Shown piece by piece: positions 1 through 8,857 of a DNA stretch of 33,580 nucleotides (within the stretch, counting starts at the first letter, position 1; each line of letters starts with the position of its first letter). The position numbers were made by a program, and so were the translations under genes. Source of the DNA: Claveliimonas sp963592205 (GTDB lineage Bacteria; Bacillota; Clostridia; Lachnospirales; Lachnospiraceae); the NCBI GenBank assembly GCA_963592205.1, contig CAVAVU010000082.1, positions 1-33,580 on the forward strand, in the 5' to 3' direction. The notes under the pieces were generated by a model, which did no database searches, was not told where the DNA came from, and saw nothing but the letters and a program-made list of their open reading frames with translations.

Positions 1-1
1 G

Positions 2-526
2 AAAAGATACGATACCTCTCGGTGGATCACACCAGACGGAGTTCTGAAAGATATGGCAAAGATGGTACATATCGCGCAGGTGCCACAGTTTTATGAGCAG
101 GATTATTATACGCCATCAGATGATGGCTTCAAGGTATTTAACACGCCATTCGGAACGATCGGCATTGTAATCTGCTACGACAGACATCTGCCGGAAAGCA
201 TTCGTACCTGTGTGCTTAAGGGCGCAGACCTGATTCTGATACCAACAGCAAATACGAAAGCAGAGCCGATGGAAATGTTTGAATGGGAGGTCTGTGTACA
301 GGCTATGCAAAATCAGGTATTTATTGCAATGTGTAACCGTGTAGGAAAAGAAGATGCCATAGAATTTGCAGGAGAATCCCTGGTTATACATCCAAGCGGT
401 GATGTACTGGCAAAAGCAGATGACACAGAACATCTTCTGGTCTGTGATATTGATTTACAGGAAGCAAGAGAATGGAGAGCAAGGATGCCTTATCTGGCAA
501 CCAGAAATCCAAAATGGTATCTGTAA
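2..526 (+). CDS. Carbon-nitrogen hydrolase (nitrilase superfamily), 5' end outside window
   Basis: This is the C-terminal part of a nitrilase-superfamily amidohydrolase, a family that cleaves non-peptide C-N bonds such as those in N-carbamoyl compounds, omega-amides or nitriles. The reading frame is open to the first bases of the window, so the ATG at 53 is probably internal. The partial product is about 174 residues. The catalytic lysine lies in KMVHI and the nucleophilic cysteine in VICYDRHLPE; the catalytic glutamate would be upstream, outside the window. A TPSDDGFKVF segment between them matches the usual N-carbamoylputrescine amidase/beta-ureidopropionase-like layout. The substrate cannot be fixed from this part. 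It converges on the ammonium transporter gene, with a terminator hairpin between. The nitrogen-metabolism neighbourhood is suggestive but does not prove a shared pathway. Confidence 0.85.
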   Translation, partial: KRYDTSRWITPDGVLKDMAKMVHIAQVPQFYEQDYYTPSDDGFKVFNTPFGTIGIVICYDRHLPESIRTCVLKGADLILIPTANTKAEPMEMFEWEVCVQAMQNQVFIAMCNRVGKEDAIEFAGESLVIHPSGDVLAKADDTEHLLVCDIDLQEAREWRARMPYLATRNPKWYL

Positions 527-570
527 TATAGCATAGATCAAATGCTGTTATATAGTTATATAGTAGAAGA

Positions 571-612
571 AAGAAATCGGAACCTGCATTCACAGATTCC
601 GATTTCTTTTTC
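571..612 (+). terminator. Intrinsic terminator after the nitrilase gene
   Basis: A perfect 10-bp stem (GAAATCGGAA at 573-582 with TTCCGATTTC at 597-606, extendable by A-T pairs) with a 14-nt loop is followed by a run of T. It sits between two convergent genes. The opposite strand has only a broken T-run, so it probably works mainly for the plus-strand gene. Confidence 0.8.
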
Positions 613-641
613 ATATGCAATTAGAAAAGATATAAGAATAT

Positions 642-2387
642 CTATTCTACATCCTGAAGTGCAGCCAGATTTTCTTCTCCTGTACGGATCTTGATGATCT
701 TATCCACACTGTATACGAATATCTTGCCATCTCCGATATGTCCTGTGTACAGAGCCTCTCTTGCTGCCTCTACTACAGTGTCTACCGGCAGATTGCCAAT
801 GACTACTTCAACTTTAACCTTCGGAAGTAAGGTTGCATCCACTTCCGCTCCACGATAACGCTCGCCGCTTCCTTTCTGGATGCCGCATCCCATAACCTGA
901 GTTACGGTCATGCCGGTAACACCGACTGCATTCATCGCTTTTCTCAATTTATCGTAACGTGACAACTTCGCCAGAATTACAACTTTATACATGCCTGTAT
1001 CCATTGCCGGCTGACGTACCACCTTAACGGCTGCATTCTTCTGTACTTCAGATGCATTTTCATATTCAGATACGCCCAGCTGTGTATTCTCATTTTCTTC
1101 CATGATCATAGATCCTGATACATCCATCAGACTGAATCCTGCATAAGCAGATGCCAGACCATGTTCGCAGGAATCCAGACCTTCAATTTCCTCTTCTTCA
1201 CTGACACGAAGTCCTACGGTTGCTTTAATGATTACAAATGTAATGGTAATAGTCACTACCGTCCATGCGATAACTGCGAACAACCCCATCAGCTGTTTGC
1301 CAAGAAGTCCAAAGCCTCCACCGTAAAACAATCCTGTCAGTGTATCGTTACCAGGTGCTGATGTTGTTGCAAAAAGTCCTGTTGCAATCGTACCCCAGAT
1401 ACCGTTCATGCAGTGAACTGCAACGGCTCCAACCGGATCATCAATGCGAAGTACATAATCCAGAAGCCATACCCCGAATACTACCAACAGACCTGCGACA
1501 GCTCCGATCACAATTGCTCCAAAACAATCGGTTACATCACATGGTGCTGTGATTGCTACCAGACCGGCAAGTGATGCGTTCAGACTCATGGATACATCCG
1601 GCTTGCCATATTTGATCCATGTAAAGATCATACATACAACGGTTGCCACTGCAGGAGCTACTGTTGTTGTCAGGAAAATAGATCCGAGCTGCTCTACTGA
1701 TGTTGCCGCTGCTCCGTTGAATCCGTACCAGCCAAGCCACAGGATAAATACTCCGAGTGCGCCAAGTGCCAGGTTATGTCCAGGAAATGCATTAACCTTT
1801 GTAATGTTTCCCTTTTTATCCTTCGTGAATTTACCGATTCTTGGTCCAAGCATTTTTGCTCCGATCAGGGCTGAAATACCGCCAACCATGTGAATCGCAC
1901 AGGAACCTGCAAAATCATGAAATCCCATCTGAGCAAGCCAGCCGCCGCCCCAGATCCAGTGTGCTTCTATCGGATAGATCACTGCGGAGATCACTGCGGA
2001 ATAAATACAATAGGATAAGAATTTGGTTCGCTCTGCCATAGCACCGGATACGATGGTCGCTGTGGTTGCACAGAACACTAAGTTAAATACGAAATTAGAC
2101 CAGTCAAAATTTGCATAAGATGTGAAAATATCAAATCCCGGTTTTCCGATCAACCCGATCATGTCCTCTCCAAGCAACAGGCTGAAACCGATCAGGATAA
2201 ATGTACAGGTACCGATACAGAAGTCCATCAGATTCTTCATGATGATGTTACCTGTATTCTTCGCTCTGGTAAATCCAGCCTCCACCATTGCGAATCCGGC
2301 CTGCATCCAGAATACCAGTGCTGCTCCGATCAGGAACCAGACCCCGTATACCTGCCCGTTGATCACGCTCAATATCTCGTCTGTCAT
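642..2387 (-). CDS. Ammonium transporter with fused C-terminal PII domain
   Basis: The 581-residue product joins an Amt/AmtB ammonium channel (about residues 1-410) to a complete PII/GlnK domain (from about M465 to the end, roughly 117 residues) through a variable linker. In the Amt part the twin pore histidines are visible at about 166 (AIHMVGG) and 326 (AVHCMNGIWGT), as are the WGGGWL and DFAGS motifs. The PII part has the T-loop region QKGSGERYRGAE and the signature TGHIGDGKIFV. The T-loop position aligned with the uridylylated Tyr51 of enterobacterial PII is Val, so control by that modification is unlikely. Normally GlnK is a separate trimer that docks on the channel trimer and blocks it when nitrogen is plentiful; here the regulator would be tethered. 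The gene follows gltD but has its own promoter and leader hairpin, and AAAGGAGG precedes the ATG. Confidence 0.93.
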   Translation of the reverse strand: MTDEILSVINGQVYGVWFLIGAALVFWMQAGFAMVEAGFTRAKNTGNIIMKNLMDFCIGTCTFILIGFSLLLGEDMIGLIGKPGFDIFTSYANFDWSNFVFNLVFCATTATIVSGAMAERTKFLSYCIYSAVISAVIYPIEAHWIWGGGWLAQMGFHDFAGSCAIHMVGGISALIGAKMLGPRIGKFTKDKKGNITKVNAFPGHNLALGALGVFILWLGWYGFNGAAATSVEQLGSIFLTTTVAPAVATVVCMIFTWIKYGKPDVSMSLNASLAGLVAITAPCDVTDCFGAIVIGAVAGLLVVFGVWLLDYVLRIDDPVGAVAVHCMNGIWGTIATGLFATTSAPGNDTLTGLFYGGGFGLLGKQLMGLFAVIAWTVVTITITFVIIKATVGLRVSEEEEIEGLDSCEHGLASAYAGFSLMDVSGSMIMEENENTQLGVSEYENASEVQKNAAVKVVRQPAMDTGMYKVVILAKLSRYDKLRKAMNAVGVTGMTVTQVMGCGIQKGSGERYRGAEVDATLLPKVKVEVVIGNLPVDTVVEAAREALYTGHIGDGKIFVYSVDKIIKIRTGEENLAALQDVE

Positions 2388-2411
2388 AAATACTACCTCC
2401 TTTAGATGCCT

Positions 2412-2463
2412 ATAAATAACAAAAACGAAGGCGTCATAGAAATCAATCTATAACGCCTTCGTT
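2412..2463 (-). promoter_or_regulatory. Leader hairpin with T-tract before amt (candidate attenuator)
   Basis: On the minus strand an 11-bp stem, AACGAAGGCGT with ACGCCTTCGTT (2453-2463 with 2424-2434), continues through a G-U pair into ATAGA/TCTAT, giving about 17 bp closed by a 6-nt loop. It is followed directly by TTTTTGTTATTT. It begins only a few bases after the predicted start of the amt transcript, so it would stop most transcription unless antiterminated. It may also block read-through from gltD, which has no other obvious terminator. No alternative antiterminator pairing was worked out. Confidence 0.75.
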
Positions 2464-2473
2464 CGATGTATGC

Positions 2474-2502
2474 ATAATAGCATCTGTATTTTTATTTGTC
2501 AA
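2474..2502 (-). promoter_or_regulatory. Sigma-A type promoter of the ammonium transporter gene
   Basis: On the minus strand TTGACA (2497-2502) and TATTAT (2474-2479) are separated by exactly 17 bp. Transcription would start near 2467, immediately before the leader hairpin. A perfect 6-bp inverted repeat (TGTATT-N6-AATACA, 2512-2529) lies 9 bp upstream of the -35 box and could be an operator. Confidence 0.8.
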
Positions 2503-2575
2503 TCAACTTTGTGTATTTTGTTGAATACAGAGATTTTTATGTATTATATTTTATAATTTTGTAAAAATATGCCAA

Positions 2576-4081
2576 TCAGTAGCCAAGCAGACTGTAATCA
2601 ACTGCCCTGGCTGCATCTCGTCCTTCGCGGATCGCCCATACAACCAATGACTGTCCGCGGTGCATGTCTCCTGCTGTATAGACATTTTTCACGCTGGTCG
2701 CATATGCGCCTGGCTCTGTCTGTACATTCGTGCGGGCATTGCGCTCTACGCCGAATGCCTTGGTCACATACTCCTCACAGCCCAGGAATCCTGCCGCAAT
2801 CAGTACCAGATCTACTGCCACTTCATACTCGCTTCCTGCTACTTCGACCATCATTCTGCGTCCGCTTTTCTCGTCTACTTTGCTTTCCAGTTTCACCAGA
2901 ACAGCCTTGCATACATTACCATTTTTATCCTTGATAAATTCTTTTACCGTTGTCTGGTAAACACGAGGATCCTTGCCAAATACTGCTGCCACTTCTTCCT
3001 GACCGTAATCCGTCTTCAGGATCTTTGGCCACTCCGGCCATGGATTGGACGGCAGACGTTTCTCAGGCGCCTTCGGCATCATTTCCAGCTGAAGGACAGA
3101 CTTGGCTCCATGACGCATCGCAGTACCGCAGCAGTCATTTCCCGTATCACCGCCCCCGATGATCATGACACGTTTTCCTTTGGCTGAGATATAGCTTCCT
3201 GCCTTCAGAGACGATGCTTTTGCCTCTTTTCCCTTTTCCGGATCTGCCCAGAGTGCCTTCGTCGTAGATGTCAGAAAGTCTACTGCAAAATGGATTCCTT
3301 TCGCATCCCTTCCCGGCACTTTGATGTCACGCGGATTCTTGGCTCCGCAGGCAAGGATAACGCGGTCGTATTCCTTCAGAAGTTCCGCCGGCTTCTTATC
3401 CTTTCCGATATTGCAGTTATAGACAAAGGTTACGCCCTCCTGTTCCATCACAGCGATCTTCCGGTCAATGATATGTTTCTCCAGTTTCATATTCGGAATA
3501 CCATAGCGCAGCAGGCCGCCCGCTTTATCTTCTCTTTCATATACCGTCACAGAATGTCCCCGCTTATTCAGCTGATCTGCCGCTGCCAGCCCGGACGGAC
3601 CGGAACCAATGACAGCCACCTTCTTGCCGGTGCGTGTCTTTGGCGGTTTTGGATCGGCATAGCCTTCCGCATATGCCCGTTCAATGATCGAATATTCATT
3701 GGAACGTGTTGCCACCGGATCTCCGTTCAGATTACAGGTACATGCCTTCTCGCAGAGTGCCGGGCAGACTCTGGACGTGAATTCCGGAAAGTTATTTGTC
3801 TTGTGGAGACGGTCATAGGCGAGATGCCAATTGCCATGATAGACCAGGTCATTCCACTCCGGCACCAGGTTATTCAACGGGCATCCGCTTGCCATCCCGG
3901 CGATCATCATTCCCGCCTGGCAGAACGGTACACCACAGTCCATACATCTGGCGCCCTGCTTTTTCTGTTCTTCTTCCGTCAGAGGCTCATGGAACTCCCG
4001 GAAATGCTGAATACGCTCCTTTGGTAATTCTGCTTTTTTTTCTTGTCTTTCATAATCTAAAAATCCTGTTGCTTTTCCCAT
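2576..4081 (-). CDS. gltD: Glutamate synthase (NADPH) small subunit
   Basis: The small subunit oxidises NADPH on FAD and passes electrons through iron-sulfur clusters to the large subunit for glutamate synthesis from 2-oxoglutarate and glutamine. The 501-residue length fits the family. The N-terminal cluster-binding region has the cysteine series CMDCGVPFC, SGCPLNN and CPALCEKACTC. The FAD dinucleotide motif is VAVIGSGPSGLAAADQL, the NADPH motif is VMIIGGGDTGNDC, and the C-terminal flavin motif is VYTAGDMHRGQSLVVWAI. The start is supported by AGGAGG 8 nt upstream. It begins 12 nt after gltB and is surely co-transcribed with it. The conserved gltB-gltD pairing makes this one of the safest calls in the window. 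Confidence 0.97.
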   Translation of the reverse strand: MGKATGFLDYERQEKKAELPKERIQHFREFHEPLTEEEQKKQGARCMDCGVPFCQAGMMIAGMASGCPLNNLVPEWNDLVYHGNWHLAYDRLHKTNNFPEFTSRVCPALCEKACTCNLNGDPVATRSNEYSIIERAYAEGYADPKPPKTRTGKKVAVIGSGPSGLAAADQLNKRGHSVTVYEREDKAGGLLRYGIPNMKLEKHIIDRKIAVMEQEGVTFVYNCNIGKDKKPAELLKEYDRVILACGAKNPRDIKVPGRDAKGIHFAVDFLTSTTKALWADPEKGKEAKASSLKAGSYISAKGKRVMIIGGGDTGNDCCGTAMRHGAKSVLQLEMMPKAPEKRLPSNPWPEWPKILKTDYGQEEVAAVFGKDPRVYQTTVKEFIKDKNGNVCKAVLVKLESKVDEKSGRRMMVEVAGSEYEVAVDLVLIAAGFLGCEEYVTKAFGVERNARTNVQTEPGAYATSVKNVYTAGDMHRGQSLVVWAIREGRDAARAVDYSLLGY

Positions 4082-4093
4082 GATACGCCCCTC

Positions 4094-7000
4094 CTATTCC
4101 TTTCCGTTCTTGATCGCATAGAATGCTTCGATCTTAGCCTGTTCGCTGCTGAGACCTTTCTCTTCCATCTGAAGTACAAATGTCTGCATCTTCTCATAGT
4201 CAAACGGGATGACCTTCTTAAACTGCGGCAGATATTCTTCGAAATGATCCAGGATCTCCTGTCCGATCTCAGAGCCCGTATGTTTCACATGCTCTCTGAT
4301 CATGTTCTGCAGTTCCAGAATGTCGTATTTAGAGGTGACATGTACCATATTTACCATGCCTTTATTAATCTTGCGGTAAAGTGTATTATCCTGATCCAGC
4401 ACATAAGCAATACCACCACTCATACCGGCTGCAAAGTTCTTACCCACAGGTCCAAGAATTGCCACGCGGCCACCGGTCATATATTCACATCCGTGATCCC
4501 CAACGCCTTCAGCTACCGCTATTGCACCCGAATTACGGACGCAGAAACGCTCTCCGGCAAGTCCGTTGATAAATGCTTTACCGGAAGTTGCACCGTACAG
4601 CGCCACATTACCGATGATCATATTTTCATTATGACGGTATGTAACTTCCTTCGGCGGAAATACTACAAGCTTACCGCCTGACAGCCCCTTTCCGAAATAG
4701 TCATTGCTGTCACCGGTCAGTTCCAGTGTCAGTCCCTTCGGGATAAATGCGCCAAAGCTCTGTCCGCCTGCGCCCTCACAGTGGATCACAAAATGATCCT
4801 CCGGCAGTCCTTCCGGATAATGTCTGGTAATCTCTGATCCAAAGATTGTACCAAAGGTACGGTTTACATTGGATACTTTGATATGTATACTCTTCTTCTG
4901 TTTCTTCTCCAGTGCCTTGCCAAATTCTTTTAACAGCACTTTCTCATCCAGTGTCTTCTCTAATTCAAAGTCATATTTTTTGGCAGGATTAAAGGTCTGT
5001 TCGGTAGATCCGGCATAATCCTGCTGAAGGATGCCTGACAGATCCAGCGTAGAGGCATATCTTGACTTCGGATGCTCCTTTACGCGTAAAAGATCGGTTC
5101 TTCCCACCAGCTCATCGATACTGCGGACACCAAGTTTTGCCATATATTCTCTTAAGTTTTCTGCCATAAACCGCATAAAGTTCACAACATATTCCGGTTT
5201 GCCGCGGAAACGTTTGCGAAGTTCCGGGTTCTGTGTTGCGATACCTACCGGGCAGGTATCCAGATTGCAGACTCTCATCATTACACAGCCCATAGTTACC
5301 AGTGGTGCTGTCGCAAATCCGAATTCCTCTGCTCCAAGGATTGCTGCGATTGCCACATCACGACCGCTCATTAATTTACCATCTGTCTCAATACGTACAC
5401 GGTCACGCAGCCCGTTCTGCAGCAGTGTCTGATGTGTCTCGGCAAGTCCTAGCTCCCATGGAAGTCCGGCATTGTGGATAGAACTTCCCGGTGCTGCGCC
5501 TGTACCGCCGTCATAACCAGAGATCAGGATCAATCCGGCTCCTGCTTTTGCTACACCGGCTGCGATCGTTCCGACTCCTGCCTCGGATACAAGTTTTACA
5601 GAAATACGCGCGTCTTTATTTGCATTCTTACAATCGTAGATCAACTGCGCCAGATCTTCTATCGAATAGATATCATGATGCGGCGGTGGTGAGATCAGAC
5701 CTACACCCGGTGTAGAATATCTGGTCTTGGCAATCCATGGATAAACCTTTCCTGCCGGCAGATGTCCGCCCTCGCCAGGCTTTGCTCCCTGCGCCATCTT
5801 GATCTGAATCTCTTTCGCACTTACCAGATAACGGCTGGTAACACCGAAACGTCCGGATGCAATCTGTTTGATCGCAGAACAGCGGTCAGAATCCAGACGC
5901 TCTATTTCTTCGCCACCTTCACCACTGTTGGATTTGCCATGAAGCTGATTCATCGCAAGCGCCATCGTCTCATGGGCTTCTTTTGAGATAGAACCATAGG
6001 ACATAGCTCCCGTCTTAAAGCGGGTTACAATCTCATCCACAGACTCTACTTCTTCAATCGGTACTCCCTTCTCCGGGAAGTTAAACTCAAACTGTCCACG
6101 CAGATTGATACCGGCGCCTTCTTCATTGACCAGTTCTGTATATTCACGGAACATTTCATAATTGCCAGTCTGCGTAGACTGCTGCAACAGATGGATTGTC
6201 TTCGGATTATACAGATGCTGCTCACCCTGACTCTTGCTCTTATGCTGTCCCATGCTGTTCAGCGTCATATCAGAATCATAGCCCAACAGATCAAATGCCT
6301 CCGCATGCATTTTTGCATAATCTTCTGCGATCTCTTCGATGCCGATACCACCCACACGGCTGACTGTATCGGTAAAATATTTATCGATACAGGACTGTTT
6401 CAGTCCCAGTGCTTCAAATATCTTGGCACCCTGATAAGACTGGATCGTAGAAATACCCATCTTGGATGCAATCTTGACAATACCTGCCAGAATACCGTTA
6501 CTGTAAGCTTCAACCGCTGCGTAATAATCCTTCTGAAGCATATCCTCCTCGATCAACTGATGGATGCTCGCATATGCCAGATATGGATTCACTGCGCAGG
6601 CTCCGTAACCGAGAAGCGTTGCAAATTCGTGTACGGCTTTCGGTTCACCGGTCTCGATGATAATTCCTACAGCGGTACGTTTCTTGGTTCTTACCAGATG
6701 CTGCTGTACTCCGGATACTGCCAACAATGATGGAATTGCCACATGGAATTCATCCACTCCTCTGTCAGACAGGATCAGGATATTTGCGCCCTCATTGATT
6801 GCCTTATCCACCTGTACAAACAGATAGTCCATCATCGTTTCCAGATTTGAATTCTTATAATAAGTAGTCGGGATCACGGCTACCTGATAGCCCTCCTGTT
6901 TCATCGTCTTGATCTTCAGCAGATCGGTATCTGTAAGGATCGGATTATTTACCTTTAACATCCGGCAGTTTTCTGCCTTTTCTTCTAACAGGTTGCCGTC

Positions 7001-8617
7001 TTTTCCCAGATATACGGTTGTAGATGTTACTACTTTCTCACGGATCGCATCGATCGGAGGGTTGGTTACCTGTGCAAATAACTGTTTGAAATATCCGAAT
7101 AACGGCTGTCTCTTATCGGACAATACCGCTAATGGCACATCAACACCCATAGAAGAAATACCTTCGCCGCCTTTTACTGCCATCGGCAGGATCGTTGTAC
7201 GCACATCTTCGTATGTATATCCAAATGCTTTCTGCAGACGCTTGCACTCTTCTTTTGTATAGGTCTGGATCGATTCATTTGGAATCTTCAGATCCTTTAA
7301 TTCAATCAGCGCGCCATCCAGCCATTCACCATATGGTTCTCTGTCTGCATACATATTCTTCAATTCCTGGTCATCGATCACACGACCTTTGACCGTATCA
7401 ACCAACAGCATTTTACCAGGATGCAGACGCTCTTTTACCACAATACGTGCCGGATCTAACGGAAGTACACCTACTTCGGAAGATAAGATCAGTGTATCAT
7501 CATCCATAATATAGTAACGGGATGGACGCAGACCGTTACGGTCAAGTACTGCTCCCATACAGTCACCATCAGAAAACAGAATAGATGCAGGACCGTCCCA
7601 TGGCTCCATCATCGTTGCATAATACTGATAGAAATCTTTCTGATTCTGCGGCATACTGCGGTTGTTCGCCCATGGTTCCGGAATGGAAATCATCACTGCA
7701 AGCGGCAGTTCCATGCCGTTCATTACCATGAATTCCAGCGTATTGTCTAGCATCGCAGAGTCAGAGCCTGTATTATCAATCGCCGGAAGTACCTTTAACA
7801 TCTCACCTTTCAGATACGGAGATTCCATCGTCTCTTCTCTTGCACGCATCTTATCTACATTTCCACGGATTGTATTGATCTCACCATTGTGCACAATAAA
7901 ACGGTTCGGATGTGCACGCTCCCAGCTTGGGTTGGTATTCGTACTAAAACGGGAATGCACAATCGCAATCGCGGATTCAAAATCCGGATCCTGCAGATCT
8001 TCAAAGAACAGACGGAGCTGTCCGACTAAGAACATACCCTTATATACAATGGTACGGCTGGACAGTGAGCATACATAGGTATCATTGCTCTGCTCAAATA
8101 CCTTTCTGACCACATACAGACGACGGTCAAAGTCCAGACCTCTGGCAACCTGTGACGGGCGACGGATAAATGCCTGCTCGATACAAGGCATGCATTCCAA
8201 CGCCTTCTTACCGAGCACTTCCGAATGAATCGGTACTTTTCTCCATCCAAGGAATTCCAGACCTTCTTTTTCGGTAATCACTTCAAATATTTTCTTCGCC
8301 TGATTGCGTTTTAGTTCATCCTGTGGGAAGAAAAACATGCCGACACCGTAATCCCGTTCTCCGTCCAGATGGATCCCTAGCGGTTTACAGACTTTTGAAA
8401 AGAAACGATGCGACACCTGTGACAGGATGCCAACACCATCACCGGTCTTACCTTCTGCATCCTTACCGGCTCTGTGCTCTAGATTCTCAACAATCTCCAG
8501 TGCGTTCTCAACTGTTTTATGAGACTTTTCTCCTTTGATATTGACGATTGCGCCGATTCCGCAGTTATCATGTTCAAATTGCGGTCTGTACAGACCTTTA
8601 CTTGCAAATCCACTCAT
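4094..8617 (-). CDS. gltB: Glutamate synthase large subunit
   Basis: The large subunit hydrolyses glutamine, channels the ammonia to 2-oxoglutarate and reduces the product to glutamate. I start it at the ATG at 8617 (product MSGFASKGLY..., 1507 residues) because GGGG lies at the right distance upstream; a longer in-frame start at 8704 would translate through the leader hairpin. An 18-residue propeptide would be removed to expose Cys19 (NCGIGAIVNI), the N-terminal nucleophile of the class II amidotransferase domain. A central domain, the FMN-binding synthase domain with GAMSYGSIS, and a C-terminal GXGXG beta-helix domain follow. The 3Fe-4S cysteines are seen in CVMMRVCNLDTC. The length matches the roughly 1500-residue bacterial alpha subunit. 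gltD follows 12 nt downstream. Confidence 0.97.
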   Translation of the reverse strand: MSGFASKGLYRPQFEHDNCGIGAIVNIKGEKSHKTVENALEIVENLEHRAGKDAEGKTGDGVGILSQVSHRFFSKVCKPLGIHLDGERDYGVGMFFFPQDELKRNQAKKIFEVITEKEGLEFLGWRKVPIHSEVLGKKALECMPCIEQAFIRRPSQVARGLDFDRRLYVVRKVFEQSNDTYVCSLSSRTIVYKGMFLVGQLRLFFEDLQDPDFESAIAIVHSRFSTNTNPSWERAHPNRFIVHNGEINTIRGNVDKMRAREETMESPYLKGEMLKVLPAIDNTGSDSAMLDNTLEFMVMNGMELPLAVMISIPEPWANNRSMPQNQKDFYQYYATMMEPWDGPASILFSDGDCMGAVLDRNGLRPSRYYIMDDDTLILSSEVGVLPLDPARIVVKERLHPGKMLLVDTVKGRVIDDQELKNMYADREPYGEWLDGALIELKDLKIPNESIQTYTKEECKRLQKAFGYTYEDVRTTILPMAVKGGEGISSMGVDVPLAVLSDKRQPLFGYFKQLFAQVTNPPIDAIREKVVTSTTVYLGKDGNLLEEKAENCRMLKVNNPILTDTDLLKIKTMKQEGYQVAVIPTTYYKNSNLETMMDYLFVQVDKAINEGANILILSDRGVDEFHVAIPSLLAVSGVQQHLVRTKKRTAVGIIIETGEPKAVHEFATLLGYGACAVNPYLAYASIHQLIEEDMLQKDYYAAVEAYSNGILAGIVKIASKMGISTIQSYQGAKIFEALGLKQSCIDKYFTDTVSRVGGIGIEEIAEDYAKMHAEAFDLLGYDSDMTLNSMGQHKSKSQGEQHLYNPKTIHLLQQSTQTGNYEMFREYTELVNEEGAGINLRGQFEFNFPEKGVPIEEVESVDEIVTRFKTGAMSYGSISKEAHETMALAMNQLHGKSNSGEGGEEIERLDSDRCSAIKQIASGRFGVTSRYLVSAKEIQIKMAQGAKPGEGGHLPAGKVYPWIAKTRYSTPGVGLISPPPHHDIYSIEDLAQLIYDCKNANKDARISVKLVSEAGVGTIAAGVAKAGAGLILISGYDGGTGAAPGSSIHNAGLPWELGLAETHQTLLQNGLRDRVRIETDGKLMSGRDVAIAAILGAEEFGFATAPLVTMGCVMMRVCNLDTCPVGIATQNPELRKRFRGKPEYVVNFMRFMAENLREYMAKLGVRSIDELVGRTDLLRVKEHPKSRYASTLDLSGILQQDYAGSTEQTFNPAKKYDFELEKTLDEKVLLKEFGKALEKKQKKSIHIKVSNVNRTFGTIFGSEITRHYPEGLPEDHFVIHCEGAGGQSFGAFIPKGLTLELTGDSNDYFGKGLSGGKLVVFPPKEVTYRHNENMIIGNVALYGATSGKAFINGLAGERFCVRNSGAIAVAEGVGDHGCEYMTGGRVAILGPVGKNFAAGMSGGIAYVLDQDNTLYRKINKGMVNMVHVTSKYDILELQNMIREHVKHTGSEIGQEILDHFEEYLPQFKKVIPFDYEKMQTFVLQMEEKGLSSEQAKIEAFYAIKNGKE

Positions 8618-8643
8618 ATAAGCATTCCCCTTTCTACTACGCA

Positions 8644-8695
8644 ACAAAGGCGCACTGAGACACTGCTCTCCGCAGTCTCTACAGCACGCCTTTGT
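8644..8695 (-). promoter_or_regulatory. Long leader hairpin upstream of gltB
   Basis: On the minus strand ACAAAGGCG pairs with CGCCTTTGT, extended by TGCT/AGTG (two G-U pairs), a 3-nt bulge, GAGA/TCTC, a 2-nt bulge and CTGC/GCAG around a GGAGA loop. The 3' flank (TTTGTTGCG) is a poor T-tract, so it is less clearly a terminator than the amt hairpin. The AAGGCGT core and the position just after the promoter are shared with that element. Confidence 0.65.
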
Positions 8696-8719
8696 GATGC
8701 ACATGTTCGATTGGCACTT

Positions 8720-8748
8720 ATTATATAGGAAACGTCTGCACAGGTCAA
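8720..8748 (-). promoter_or_regulatory. Sigma-A type promoter of gltBD
   Basis: On the minus strand TTGACC (8743-8748) and TATAAT (8720-8725) are 17 bp apart. The start would be near 8713, giving a leader of about 95 nt that contains the long hairpin before the ATG at 8617. Confidence 0.82.
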
Positions 8749-8857
8749 TCCTGTTTCGCTATTTTTCGGCTCCACAAAATGAATTAGCTAAAATCTATCA
8801 ATTCATTTCTCTTGATTTTTTATAATATTCCACGTTATTTTTGCAAGTTTTCATGGT

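Noticed and set aside
2424..2463. Firm assignment of the amt hairpin to the ANTAR-binding class
   Set aside because: ANTAR targets have two hairpins with A1/G4 hexaloops; here only one hairpin is seen and its loop does not match in the best pairing.
2464..2575. AT-only inverted repeat just after gltD as a terminator
   Set aside because: The ATTTTTA/TAAAAAT arms contain no G or C and are far apart; the strong hairpin at 2424-2463 is a better stop for gltBD.
8618..8704. 29-residue N-terminal extension of GltB rich in cysteine
   Set aside because: It is simply the leader hairpin read in frame; the GGGG ribosome site and the 18-residue propeptide before Cys19 favour the ATG at 8617.
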